A stretch of DNA of 18,350 nt from Planctomycetota bacterium. GTDB taxonomy: Bacteria > Patescibacteriota > Patescibacteriia > Patescibacteriales > UBA12465. The translations under genes were made by a program, and so were the position numbers. Below, piece after piece: positions 6,921-15,542 of the stretch. The stretch lies in contig JALOQQ010000009.1 of the NCBI GenBank assembly GCA_025453315.1, positions 1-18,350 on the forward strand, given 5' to 3'. The notes under the pieces are model-generated. The model searched no databases, had not been told where the DNA came from, and saw nothing but the letters and a program-made list of their open reading frames with translations. Position 1 is the stretch's first letter, and every line of letters begins with the position of its first letter.

Positions 6921-9900
6921 TTATTTATAGATCTCGCGTTTTTTCTTACCCTTATAACCAGTTCCGGAAGGAATCAAACAACCGATAATAACATTTTCTT
7001 TCAAACCATCAAGGTAATCGATCTTACCATTAATAGCGGCATCAATAAGTACACGTGGTGTTTCTTGGAATGAGGCAGCTGATAAGAAAGAATCAGTAGT
7101 AAGAGAAGCTTTGGTAATACCCAATAATAATGGTTCAGCTTTAGCTTTTTCTTTAACATCCTTATTAGCAGTATTAAAGACGCTTTCTTCTACTACTTCA
7201 CCAGGTAATAAATTAGTGTCACCAGCTTCTTTGATAAGATGTCTAGAAAACATCTGACGGGCGATAATTTCAACGTGTTTATCATTTAAAGGCTGACCCT
7301 GAGAAGAATAAACGTATTGAATTTCTTTAATAACATATTTCTGAGTAGCTAATTTACCGCGTAGACGATAAAGTTCTTTAAGATCTAAACTGCCTTCTGT
7401 AAGTTGAGTACCTCTTTCTACTAAATCATTATCTTTAACCAAAATCATTGTACCCTTCATAATTGGCAATTCTTTAAATTTATCTACTTCCCTGCCAATT
7501 TTTACATACTTATCAGTTAATTCTACGGCACCAGCTTCTTTAGCTTTAACAATCTTTTTATCAACTATATAAAGATCAGTTCCCTTATTAACTTTATCAC
7601 CGGATTTAACCAAAATCTTTGGCTTATATTCCTTACTCTTATTTTTACCACCTTCTTCTAAAATTAATTCATTAACAGTTTCGGAAAAATAGTAACGATC
7701 ATAATCCAAGCCTTTGTAGTAAACGCGTAAAATTTTGGTTTGAGGATTATCAACGCTGATTTCCTGACCATTTTGATCTTTAATAATTTTCTTGGCATAC
7801 TCAATTTTTATTTTACCGGAAACATCAGACATTAAAGCTTTCTTCTTTGGTGTTCTATTTTCAAAAATTTCTTCAACTCTCGGCAAACCTTGAGTAATAT
7901 CGTCTTGACCAGCTACACCACCAGAGTGGAAGGTTCTCATGGTTAATTGGGTACCAGGTTCACCAATAGATTGAGCGGCAATAATACCAACCGTAGAACC
8001 TAATTTAACCTGTTTATTATAAGCCAAGTCATAACCATAACATTTAGCGCAGATACCTTTATCTAATTTACAACTTAATACTGAACGGATATAGAGAGAA
8101 TCAATTTCATTTTTTATCAAGACTTTAACTACTTCTTCATTAATAAGTTCATCGGCTTTTACTAAAACTTTACCATCCTTTTCAATATCATGAGCGGCAA
8201 AACGACCAGTAACCTTCTTATAAAAATCGTCACCCAAGATCTCACATTCTTTCTTAGTAACAAATAAACCTTCATGATCGCCACAATCATCGCTGGTAAC
8301 AATAATATCCTGAGAAACATCGACTAAACGTCTAGTTAAGTAACCGGCGTTAGCTGTTCTTAAAGCAGTATCAGATAAACCTTTACGTACACCATGAGTA
8401 GAAATAAAGTATTCAAGTACGCCAAATCCTTCTTTAAAGTTTCCTTTAACTGGCAACTCGATAATAGCGCCCGAAGGAGAAGTTACTAAACCTTTCATAC
8501 CTAAAATCTGTACTGGCTGAGCCCAAGAACCTCTAGCACCAGAATCGATCATAGACCAAAGAGGTAAAATATTAACTAAACTTTTCTTACAAACTTCAGC
8601 AATTTTATCTTTAGTATCAGTCCAAACTTCAATAACTTTACTATAACGTTCACTGTCGGTTAACAAGCCTTCTTCAAATTGTTCTCGAATAACATCTACT
8701 TTTTGGTTAGCTTCAATAATTAATTGATCCTTTTCTTTAAGAGATGGTAAATCACCAAAACCCCAAGAGAGACCGGACTTAGTAATAAACTCAAAACTCT
8801 TATTCTTTAAGTGATCAATAAAGTGAACTGTTTCTTCCTCACCGTAAATATATAAACATTCTTTAATTAAATTTTTTAATTTACCCTTACCAATTAATTC
8901 GTTAACATAACGTAATTTCTCTGGTAAAATTTGGTTAAAAATAACACGACCAATAGTAGTTCTGGTTAAAACACCATTAAGTTTAATCATGATGGTCTCG
9001 TGAACAGTAATTAACTTATTATCTAAAGCTAATATACCATCATCTTCACTGGCAAGATGTCTTAACTCTCTATCTTCTTTAAGCTTAGTTTTTTCATCTT
9101 CAATAGTAATATAATATACACCCCAAACGATGTCTTGAGCCGGGGCTACGATAGGCTCACCAGTTGCTGGTTTTAAAAGATTATGAGAGGAAAGCATAAT
9201 ATCTCTAGCCTCTTCCCTAGCTTCCTTGGTTAAGGGAACATGAACTGCCATTTGGTCACCATCAAAGTCAGCGTTAAAGGCGGCACAAACTAAAGGATGA
9301 ATTTGTAGAGCTTTACCTTCAATTAAAATTGGTTTAAAGGCCTGAATACCTAAACGATGTAAGGTAGGAGCACGGTTTAATAATACATGAGAATCACTAA
9401 CCACTTCTTCGAGAATGTCCCAAACTTCATCATGTCCGGCCTCAATATAACGAGAAGCACTGCGAACATTATGTACTACTTCTCTTTTAATTAATTGGCT
9501 GGCAATAAAAGGTTTAAATAATTCTAAAGCCATGATTTTAGGCAAACCACATTGATCTAAGTTTAATTTTGGATTAACCACGATAACGCTACGTCCAGAA
9601 TAATCAACGCGCTTACCAAGCAAGTTCTGACGGAAACGTCCCTGCTTACCTTTTAAGGAATCGGCTAAAGATTTTAATTGTCTCTTTTGACCAGTGGAAG
9701 CCGTAACAGTTTTAGTATGACGAGCTGAGTTATCAATTAAAGCGTCAACCGCTTCTTGAAGCATGCGCTTCTCGTTACGACAGATTACTTCTGGAGCATT
9801 TAAATCAACCAATTGTTTTAAACGATTGTTACGGTTAATAACACGGCGATAAAGATCATTTAGATCCGAAGCGGCAAAGCGACCACCATCAAGAGCAACC

Positions 9901-10868
9901 ATAGGACGTAAATCTGGAGGGATAACCGGAATAACGGTCATAATCATCCATTCTGGTCTAATATTATTATTCCTAAAACTCTTTAATAATTTTAAACGCT
10001 TAATTAATTTTTCTCTCTTAGACTCAATAGCGTCCTTCAATTTTTCTTCAATTTTTCTAATACTCTTTTCTAAGTCAATTTTCTCTAATAACTTTCTAAT
10101 CGCCTCAGCGCCGATACCAGCCTCAAAGATATGACCAAATTTTAAACTTAAACTCTGATATTCATGTTCTGATAAAATCATTAGTGGCTTTAAGTCTTTC
10201 AACTCTTTCTGAGTAGATTCAAATTCTTCATCTAAACTTTCTAACTTCTCATCTCTAGCTTTTTCTAATTCCTCAATAGCAGAACTTAATTGGTCTTCAA
10301 CTGAAGCTTTGCTTTTTTCATTCTTAGTAAATTTATCGCGAGTCTGTTTAATTTGATTGGCGGCATCACTCTCAATACCTTTACGTTTAGATTTATATTC
10401 TTGTTTAATTTGATCCAAAGAAGCGGCCTTTAAAGTATCATCAACTTCCGTAACGATAAAGGAAGCAAAATAAATAACCTTCTCTAAAGATTGCATACCT
10501 AAATTTAAAGCTAAGCCAATCTTAGAAGAAATACCACGTAAAAACCAAATATGAGTACAAGGAATTTGTAAAGTGATATGACCAAAATTTTCACGTCTCA
10601 CTACGCTTCTGGTAACTTCCACTCCGCATTTATCACAAACAATACCCTTATAACGAATTTTTTTATACTTACCACAAGCACATTCCCAGTCCTTAGTCGG
10701 ACCAAAAATCTTTTCACAGAAAAGACCGTCCTTTTCTGGCTTTTGGGTACGATAGTTAATAGTCTCGGGACGAATAACTTCACCGTGAGACCAATTTAGA
10801 ATTTGTTCCGGGGAAGCTAACTTGAGCCTGATGGCATCAAAGTCACTAGTTCTTATTGGATTTAACAT
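6921..10868 (-). CDS. rpoC: DNA-directed RNA polymerase subunit beta'
   Basis: A 1315-aa RNA polymerase beta' subunit, which carries the catalytic Mg2+ site. Zinc site 1 uses C63, C65, C78 and C81. The catalytic NADFDGDQM is at 532-540, with D534, D536 and D538. The bridge helix begins at SGARGS (776-781), zinc site 2 uses C862, C933, C940 and C943, and the trigger-loop block [12 protein letters not shown] is at 961-972. Between YFASFIV (133-139) and GAEAI (253-257), where E. coli has a short linker, there is a charged coiled-coil insertion of roughly 80 residues (about 145-228). The bridge helix reads SWAQPVQ where E. coli has SAAQIRQ. Length lies between B. subtilis (about 1200) and E. coli (1407). 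The start is the ATG at 10866-10868, 32 bases after rpoB, without a clear Shine-Dalgarno; [20 protein letters not shown] fits the normal beta' N-terminus. It is co-transcribed with rpoB and ends at a strong terminator. Confidence 0.99.
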   Translation of the reverse strand: MLNPIRTSDFDAIRLKLASPEQILNWSHGEVIRPETINYRTQKPEKDGLFCEKIFGPTKDWECACGKYKKIRYKGIVCDKCGVEVTRSVVRRENFGHITLQIPCTHIWFLRGISSKIGLALNLGMQSLEKVIYFASFIVTEVDDTLKAASLDQIKQEYKSKRKGIESDAANQIKQTRDKFTKNEKSKASVEDQLSSAIEELEKARDEKLESLDEEFESTQKELKDLKPLMILSEHEYQSLSLKFGHIFEAGIGAEAIRKLLEKIDLEKSIRKIEEKLKDAIESKREKLIKRLKLLKSFRNNNIRPEWMIMTVIPVIPPDLRPMVALDGGRFAASDLNDLYRRVINRNNRLKQLVDLNAPEVICRNEKRMLQEAVDALIDNSARHTKTVTASTGQKRQLKSLADSLKGKQGRFRQNLLGKRVDYSGRSVIVVNPKLNLDQCGLPKIMALELFKPFIASQLIKREVVHNVRSASRYIEAGHDEVWDILEEVVSDSHVLLNRAPTLHRLGIQAFKPILIEGKALQIHPLVCAAFNADFDGDQMAVHVPLTKEAREEARDIMLSSHNLLKPATGEPIVAPAQDIVWGVYYITIEDEKTKLKEDRELRHLASEDDGILALDNKLITVHETIMIKLNGVLTRTTIGRVIFNQILPEKLRYVNELIGKGKLKNLIKECLYIYGEEETVHFIDHLKNKSFEFITKSGLSWGFGDLPSLKEKDQLIIEANQKVDVIREQFEEGLLTDSERYSKVIEVWTDTKDKIAEVCKKSLVNILPLWSMIDSGARGSWAQPVQILGMKGLVTSPSGAIIELPVKGNFKEGFGVLEYFISTHGVRKGLSDTALRTANAGYLTRRLVDVSQDIIVTSDDCGDHEGLFVTKKECEILGDDFYKKVTGRFAAHDIEKDGKVLVKADELINEEVVKVLIKNEIDSLYIRSVLSCKLDKGICAKCYGYDLAYNKQVKLGSTVGIIAAQSIGEPGTQLTMRTFHSGGVAGQDDITQGLPRVEEIFENRTPKKKALMSDVSGKIKIEYAKKIIKDQNGQEISVDNPQTKILRVYYKGLDYDRYYFSETVNELILEEGGKNKSKEYKPKILVKSGDKVNKGTDLYIVDKKIVKAKEAGAVELTDKYVKIGREVDKFKELPIMKGTMILVKDNDLVERGTQLTEGSLDLKELYRLRGKLATQKYVIKEIQYVYSSQGQPLNDKHVEIIARQMFSRHLIKEAGDTNLLPGEVVEESVFNTANKDVKEKAKAEPLLLGITKASLTTDSFLSAASFQETPRVLIDAAINGKIDYLDGLKENVIIGCLIPSGTGYKGKKKREIYK

Positions 10869-10900
10869 ATGGATAATGAATTATTAATTATTAGAAAAAA

Positions 10901-13900
10901 TTATTCTTCCCTAGCGTCATCACGGGAATACTTTTCATAAATTTGTTTATCAGCATCATTGATTTTTTCAATTTTTTCTGGATTTTCTTCCTCGTCTTCA
11001 ACTTCAAAATTTTCATTAGCTTCATCTTTAGCGCCTAATAATTCAACATCCAGTCCCAAACCTTTCAACTCTCTAACTAAAACGTTAAAGGATTCTGGAA
11101 CGTTTAATTTTTCAATTACTTCGCCCTTAATAATAGATTCATAAGCTTTTGATCTACCTGGTACATCATCCGATTTAATGGTTAAGATTTCTTGTAAAGT
11201 ATGAGCAGCGCCATAACCCTCAAGAGCCCATACTTCCATTTCACCAAATCTCTGTCCACCAAATTGAGCTTTACCACCTAAAGGTTGTTGAGTAATTAAA
11301 GAATAAGGACCAATTGATCTTTGGTGAATTTTATCTTCAACCATATGGTTAAGCTTTAACATATACTTATAACCAACGGTAATTTTATGATCATAGGCTT
11401 CGCCAGTCTTACCATCAAAAAGAGTAATTTTACCATTTTCCGGTAAACCAGCTCTTACCAATTCTGATTTAATTTGTTCTTCAGTAATACCATTTAAAGC
11501 AGGAGTAGCGGCCTTATAGCCTAATTTATGAGCAGCAAAACCTAAGTGAGTTTCTAACAACTGACCTAAGTTCATACGAGAGATAATACCAAGTGGAGAT
11601 AAAATAACATCAACCGGAGTACCATCGGCCATATAAGGCATATCTTCCGGAGGAACTATTTTAGAAATAACACCTTTATTACCATGACGACCAGACATTT
11701 TATCACCTACTTGAATCTTGCGTAAGTTGGCAACAGAAACTTGAATGGATTGTAAAACGCCAGCTGGCAATTTATCACCATCTTCACGAGAAAATATTTT
11801 AACATCAACTACCTTACCATGTTCACCATGCTCTAAATAAAGTGAAGAATCACGAACATCTTTTGCCTTCTCACCAAAAATAGCGCGTAATAATTTTTCT
11901 TCAGCGGAAAGAGTAGTTTCACCCTTAGGGGTAATTTTACCAACTAAGATGTCGCCCGAAGAAACTTCAGCGCCAATACGGATAATACCATTCTCATCTA
12001 AATTCTTTAATTTTTCTTCACTAATATTCGGAATGTCGTTGGTAACTATTTCAGCGCCCAATTTAGTATCACGAACATCAATGGTGTAATTTTCGATATG
12101 AATAGAAGAGAAAACATCATCTTTAACTAAACGCTCAGAAATAATAATAGCGTCTTCATAGTTAAATCCTTCCCAAGTCATGAAAGCTACTAAAACATTT
12201 TTTCCTAAAGCCAATTCACCTTCAGCAATAGCTGGACCATCACTTAAAATATCGCCCTTCTTTACTTTTTGACCAACATTGACTAGAGGATGTTGATTAA
12301 TACAAGTAGAGGAGTTGGAGCGAACGAATTTATTTAAAGTATAAGATTTTCTTTCATTCTTCTTAGTTTCAATTTCAATCTTACCAGAATCAGCCACGGT
12401 AATAACGCCATCATCTTCAGCTAAAACTACGTGTCCAGAATCTTTCGCTGCACGGCCTTCCATACCAGTGCCGACTACCGGAGCTTCACTGATAATAAGT
12501 GGGACCGCCTGACGTTGCATGTTTGTTCCCATGAGTGATCTCTGTCCATCATTGTGCTCCATGAAAGGAATTAAAGAAGTGGCAATGGAAATAATTTGGT
12601 TGGAAGCAACACCAGCTAAATCAATTTTAGAAACTTCTTCCATAGCCGGTTGACCAAACTTTCTAACATCATAACGATCTACCGTAATATAATTATTTTC
12701 ATCAAGTGGCACAGTAGCATCAACTGTAATATATTTTTCCTCTTCAAAAGCATCGAGATAAATAATTTCATCAGTAATACGAGTTTTACCTTTTTCGTGA
12801 ACTACTTTTCTAAAAGGTGACTCTAAAAAGCCATAACTATTCAAACGAGAATAACTAGATAAGTGACCAACCAAACCGATGTTTGGACCTTCGGGAGTAG
12901 CAATAGGACAAATTCTGCCGTAGTGAGTAGGATGTACATCACGAACATCAAAACCAGCTCTTTCTCTAGTTAAACCACCAGGACCCATAGCTGACAATCT
13001 TCTCTTATGCTCTAACTCAGAAAGAGGATTGGTTTGATCCATGAATTGTGATAACTGAGAAGACATAAAGAATTCTCTTACCACACCGATAACTGGACGA
13101 GCATTTACTAATTTTGTAGGAGTTAAGCTGGCAATATCGGAAGTACTCATCTTATCTTTAATAATTCTTTCCATTCTAGCTAAACCAACACGAAAACGAT
13201 TTTGAATTAAACCACCGATAGCGCGAACACGACGATTACCCAAATGATCAATATCATCTTCAGGTTCTTTAGTAATATTTAATCTAATAACTTCCTTAAT
13301 AATAAGAACTAAATCTTCGCGACGTAAAATACGGAATTCTTTCTTATTTGGTAAATCTAAACCAAAACGACGATTTAATTTATAACGACCAACGCGACCA
13401 AAATCATAACGGTCAAAACGGAAAAACATGGAATAAATAAGTTGCTTAGCGTTTTCTGAAGTAGCTAAATCGCCAGGTCTAATTCTCTTATAAACTTCTT
13501 GTAAACCATCAGCTTCGTTTTTGGCAACATCTTTGGCGATAGTAGCTTCAATATAAGAAGACTCGTCTTTATCTTTAACGATATCAATGTCTTTAAATAA
13601 TTCTAAAATTTCTTCATCACTACCATAACCAAAAGCGCGCAATAAAGAAGAAACAGTTACTTTTCTTTTGCGATCAATTCTTACCCAAATTACTTTATTA
13701 GAATCGGTTTCAATTTCAAGCCAAGCACCGCGATTAGGAATTATTTTAGCACCATAGCATTTCTTACCTTTAACAAATTCAGCGGTAAACATTACACCAG
13801 CTGAGCGGATAAGCTGAGAAACGATAACTCTTTCAATACCATTAACAATAAAGGTGCCCTTATCGGTCATGATTGGAAAATCACCCAAAAAAACTTCCTG

Positions 13901-14215
13901 GGAAATGCCCTTACCAGTTCTTTTATTTAATAACTTGGTTTTTACACGTAGAGGTGCTTCAAAAGTAATATTTTTCTTACGACTTTCTTGTTCACTGAAC
14001 TTCGGCTCTTCTAAATAATAATCTTCAAAATACAATTCTAAATCACGACCAATAAAGTCGGTTATAGGATTGATCTCGTCGAATAATTCGGCTAGGCCTT
14101 CTTTCAAAAACCAGTCGTAAGAGTTTTTTTGAATCTCAATTAATTCCGGAAGTGGCATCACTTCTCGGAAATTAGAGAAATACTTTCTCTCTTGCATATC
14201 TGTTCGCTTGGACAT
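10901..14215 (-). CDS. rpoB: DNA-directed RNA polymerase subunit beta
   Basis: A 1104-aa RNA polymerase beta subunit. The rifampicin-binding cluster is intact in outline: [16 protein letters not shown] (385-400), [19 protein letters not shown] (403-421). Most contact positions match the sensitive E. coli sequence, but L533 is replaced by M410. The block after it reads [13 protein letters not shown], with A439 in place of the usual glutamate (E. coli E562). Downstream conserved blocks include [12 protein letters not shown] (562-573), NYEDAI (685-690), [13 protein letters not shown] (837-849) and [20 protein letters not shown] (980-999). It lacks the large insertions of E. coli beta (1342 aa) and ends in an acidic tail of about 45 residues. 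The ATG at 14213-14215 gives the expected N-terminus, with no clear Shine-Dalgarno. Upstream is a 600-base leader; rplJ/rplL, common rpoB neighbours elsewhere, are not there. Confidence 0.99.
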   Translation of the reverse strand: MSKRTDMQERKYFSNFREVMPLPELIEIQKNSYDWFLKEGLAELFDEINPITDFIGRDLELYFEDYYLEEPKFSEQESRKKNITFEAPLRVKTKLLNKRTGKGISQEVFLGDFPIMTDKGTFIVNGIERVIVSQLIRSAGVMFTAEFVKGKKCYGAKIIPNRGAWLEIETDSNKVIWVRIDRKRKVTVSSLLRAFGYGSDEEILELFKDIDIVKDKDESSYIEATIAKDVAKNEADGLQEVYKRIRPGDLATSENAKQLIYSMFFRFDRYDFGRVGRYKLNRRFGLDLPNKKEFRILRREDLVLIIKEVIRLNITKEPEDDIDHLGNRRVRAIGGLIQNRFRVGLARMERIIKDKMSTSDIASLTPTKLVNARPVIGVVREFFMSSQLSQFMDQTNPLSELEHKRRLSAMGPGGLTRERAGFDVRDVHPTHYGRICPIATPEGPNIGLVGHLSSYSRLNSYGFLESPFRKVVHEKGKTRITDEIIYLDAFEEEKYITVDATVPLDENNYITVDRYDVRKFGQPAMEEVSKIDLAGVASNQIISIATSLIPFMEHNDGQRSLMGTNMQRQAVPLIISEAPVVGTGMEGRAAKDSGHVVLAEDDGVITVADSGKIEIETKKNERKSYTLNKFVRSNSSTCINQHPLVNVGQKVKKGDILSDGPAIAEGELALGKNVLVAFMTWEGFNYEDAIIISERLVKDDVFSSIHIENYTIDVRDTKLGAEIVTNDIPNISEEKLKNLDENGIIRIGAEVSSGDILVGKITPKGETTLSAEEKLLRAIFGEKAKDVRDSSLYLEHGEHGKVVDVKIFSREDGDKLPAGVLQSIQVSVANLRKIQVGDKMSGRHGNKGVISKIVPPEDMPYMADGTPVDVILSPLGIISRMNLGQLLETHLGFAAHKLGYKAATPALNGITEEQIKSELVRAGLPENGKITLFDGKTGEAYDHKITVGYKYMLKLNHMVEDKIHQRSIGPYSLITQQPLGGKAQFGGQRFGEMEVWALEGYGAAHTLQEILTIKSDDVPGRSKAYESIIKGEVIEKLNVPESFNVLVRELKGLGLDVELLGAKDEANENFEVEDEEENPEKIEKINDADKQIYEKYSRDDAREE

Positions 14216-14265
14216 AGGAATATGATTAAAATATATATTAATTATTATCTTACTTGGATATTTCA

Positions 14266-14284
14266 GATATCTATATTAGATATC
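14266..14284. promoter_or_regulatory. 19-bp perfect dyad upstream of rpoB
   Basis: GATATCT (14266-14272) and AGATATC (14278-14284) form perfect 7-bp arms around a five-base AT spacer. The element ends about 50 bases before the rpoB start codon. It could be a protein operator or a small RNA hairpin in the rpoBC leader; no T-run follows on the minus strand, so it is not a terminator. Confidence 0.45.
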
Positions 14285-14333
14285 GCCCGCGAAACTTCTA
14301 TTAAATTAACTATTGATATTTAAATTCTAAATT

Positions 14334-14420
14334 TAAACTCTAACTTACTAAACTTTAACTTATTAATATTTAAACTCTAATCTATCAAACTTTAACTTAT
14401 TAATATTTAAACTTTAACTA
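14334..14420. repeat. 37-bp AT-rich tandem repeat in the rpoB leader
   Basis: Two adjacent 37-bp copies (14334-14370 and 14371-14407) match at 33 of 37 positions, with the four differences all C/T transitions in one six-base block. A partial third copy follows to about 14420, and a decayed copy may precede. Each unit itself contains two AAACT-TAA sub-motifs. There are no unique spacers, so this is not CRISPR. Confidence 0.8.
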
Positions 14421-14461
14421 ATAAATCTAAATTTTATAACTACTAAATGTCTAAAACTTAT

Positions 14462-14520
14462 TTCCAATTTAAAAAGTAAAAAAAAGCCACCCTCGTCATA
14501 AAAAGGTGTTAAAATTGGAA
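14462..14520 (-). terminator. Nested inverted repeat with terminator-like core in the rpoB leader
   Basis: Outer arms TTCCAATTT and AAATTGGAA (plus strand 14462-14470 and 14512-14520) are perfect 9-bp complements. Inside them, on the minus strand, CACC and GGTG (14508-14505 and 14491-14488) form a short stem followed by GC and eight T residues (14485-14478). The core resembles a weak intrinsic terminator just downstream of the 43-aa frame, and the outer arms could form a competing fold. Calling it an attenuator is inference; the inner stem is only four pairs. Confidence 0.35.
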
Positions 14521-14523
14521 TAA

Positions 14524-14655
14524 CTATTTCTGTTTTTGTGATGAATTAGCCAACACTTTTCGAAAATTAGCTATTTTATAAATTGAGAACAAACCAAGAA
14601 AGAACTGTATTTGCCAAAACAAAAAAAACGGCAAAACCAGCGAAAGATCACGCAT
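14524..14655 (-). CDS. Possible 43-aa single-helix membrane peptide (leader ORF)
   Basis: An ATG-TAG frame encodes 43 residues: MRDLSL, a hydrophobic helix rich in Phe and Leu to about residue 26, then a basic polar tail (KIANFRKVLANSSQKQK). The charge arrangement fits a small membrane peptide with its C-terminus inside. GGAAG lies three bases before the ATG, slightly close but better than the sites before rpoB or rpoC. A TTGACA promoter lies about 100 bases upstream, and the stop codon is four bases before a 9-bp inverted repeat. It may be a small protein gene, a regulatory leader peptide for rpoBC, or a chance frame in AT-rich DNA. No family is recognised. Confidence 0.4.
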   Translation of the reverse strand: MRDLSLVLPFFLFWQIQFFLGLFSIYKIANFRKVLANSSQKQK

Positions 14656-14735
14656 TTACTTCCGTTTTTCTTTAATATTGGGCAAAAATTTAGTTTTACA
14701 ATTTTCAAAAATACGTTTTGCAAATCGTATATAGA

Positions 14736-14764
14736 AGAATATTATATTATTCGAGCTTTGTCAA
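14736..14764 (-). promoter_or_regulatory. Candidate sigma70 promoter for the rpoBC leader
   Basis: On the minus strand a perfect -35, TTGACA (14764-14759), is followed after 17 bases by TATTCT (14741-14736), which matches the -10 consensus at four of six positions. A better TATAAT occurs inside the spacer, but only 12 bases from the -35. The element starts directly after the terminator of the upstream gene, so it is the natural start for the rpoB transcript. Confidence 0.6.
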
Positions 14765-14781
14765 TACACATATTATCCACA
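14762..14781 (+). promoter_or_regulatory. DnaA-box-like pair upstream of the rpoBC promoter
   Basis: TTATCCACA at 14773-14781 matches the classical DnaA box (TTATNCACA) at every position. CAATACACA at 14762-14770 matches at seven of nine in the same orientation, 11 bp away, about one helical turn. The weaker copy overlaps the -35 hexamer. This suggests possible DnaA control of rpoBC, but a single perfect 9-mer can occur by chance in AT-rich DNA. Confidence 0.4.
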
Positions 14782-14815
14782 TAAAAAATAAACCTTCTTA
14801 TTTTAAAAGAAGGTT
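14782..14815 (-). terminator. Intrinsic terminator of the 202-aa secreted protein gene
   Basis: AACCTTCTT and AAGAAGGTT (plus strand 14791-14799 and 14807-14815) form a perfect 9-bp stem with a seven-base loop. On the minus strand this is followed by TTTATTTTTT within the next ten bases. The hairpin starts two bases after the TGA stop codon at 14817-14819. Confidence 0.85.
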
Positions 14816-14816
14816 T

Positions 14817-15425
14817 TCATTCTAACAAAGGTATTTGATAACTAATATTTTTATCTTTTCTAAGGCCTTTGGAAAAGAAAAAAGTATTATTGTAATAAGA
14901 AATGCCCAAACTATTAGGCGAATAATAGGCTCCAAGTCCCTCAATGTTCATTTTTAAATCAAAATGTTTTAATAAAAAAACAATTTGAACAAACTCTAGA
15001 GGGGTTAGACATTTTTCGCGGTTACTTAAAAACTTAGCAGATTCTAAGTTAACTAATAAATAATAACTAGAATCTTTATAACCCCAATCGTAATCAGGTA
15101 AGCATTCCCATTGCCAATTAAAGCCAGGTAAAAACAATAAATTGGGCTCAAAAATACTAACAATTGGAATAAGGATATAATTCCCTTTTTTCTGGAGATT
15201 ATTAGCGACCGCTAATTCTAAATCTTTTTTTGAATAAGGAATTTTAGTAGCGCAGTCTTTAATAATTGTTTTATCATAACAACTAGACCAAGCTCGGTAA
15301 GCTTCAAAAAAAGAAATGAAGTTGTTTCCCAGTATCCGCTTAGCTTCAGCCAAATCAACTTGAGCCTTAAGTGAAAACGCAAAAAAATGCCAAACTAACA
15401 ATAACAAAAACAAAACTTTTTTCAT
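14817..15425 (-). CDS. Secreted protein of unknown function
   Basis: A 202-aa protein with a textbook Sec signal peptide: MKK, a hydrophobic core (about 4-18) and a likely signal peptidase I site after SLKA (residues 18-21), leaving a mature protein of about 180 residues. The mature part has four cysteines (about 49, 58, 108 and 138), which could make two disulfides, and is rich in aromatics (QWECLPDYDWGY around 105-116). No domain is recognised. The start codon at 15423-15425 has a weak AGTGA upstream. It lies 117 bases after the vWA gene on the same strand, with no terminator seen between them, so co-transcription is possible, and it ends at a clear intrinsic terminator. It is the only gene in the window seen to stop with TGA. 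Confidence 0.8.
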   Translation of the reverse strand: MKKVLFLLLLVWHFFAFSLKAQVDLAEAKRILGNNFISFFEAYRAWSSCYDKTIIKDCATKIPYSKKDLELAVANNLQKKGNYILIPIVSIFEPNLLFLPGFNWQWECLPDYDWGYKDSSYYLLVNLESAKFLSNREKCLTPLEFVQIVFLLKHFDLKMNIEGLGAYYSPNSLGISYYNNTFFFSKGLRKDKNISYQIPLLE

Positions 15426-15542
15426 TTCACTGATTTTTATTTAGTTGTAATATTTACGCAATTAATTTATTTTTCTATTTAATTAACTTAATTTTAATTT
15501 ATTTTATTTATCTTTATAACAAAACATCAACAGTAGTTTTTA

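Larger units (their letters stand above)
14216..14816 (-). other. Long non-coding leader and regulatory region of rpoBC
   Basis: This 601-base stretch has no conserved gene. In transcriptional order it holds: the terminator of the upstream gene, a DnaA-box-like pair, a TTGACA promoter, a possible 43-aa peptide, a nested inverted repeat with a terminator-like core, a 37-bp tandem repeat and a 19-bp dyad about 50 bases before rpoB. If transcription starts near 14729, the rpoB leader would be about 510 bases. No tRNA, rRNA or named riboswitch was recognised in it. Confidence 0.55.

Noticed and set aside
10578..10799. Frames on both strands within the N-terminal part of rpoC
   Set aside because: They are shadows of the conserved beta' zinc-finger region; the minus-strand one is rpoC in a shifted frame.
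10959..11144. 61-codon plus-strand frame opposite the rpoB 3' end
   Set aside because: Its Ser/Phe-rich start is the complement of the acidic RpoB tail.
14334..14420. CRISPR array
   Set aside because: The repeats are contiguous with no unique spacers and are low-complexity AT DNA.
14216..14816. Replication origin
   Set aside because: Only one perfect DnaA box is present, no dnaA or dnaN is in the window, and genes on both sides run in the same direction.
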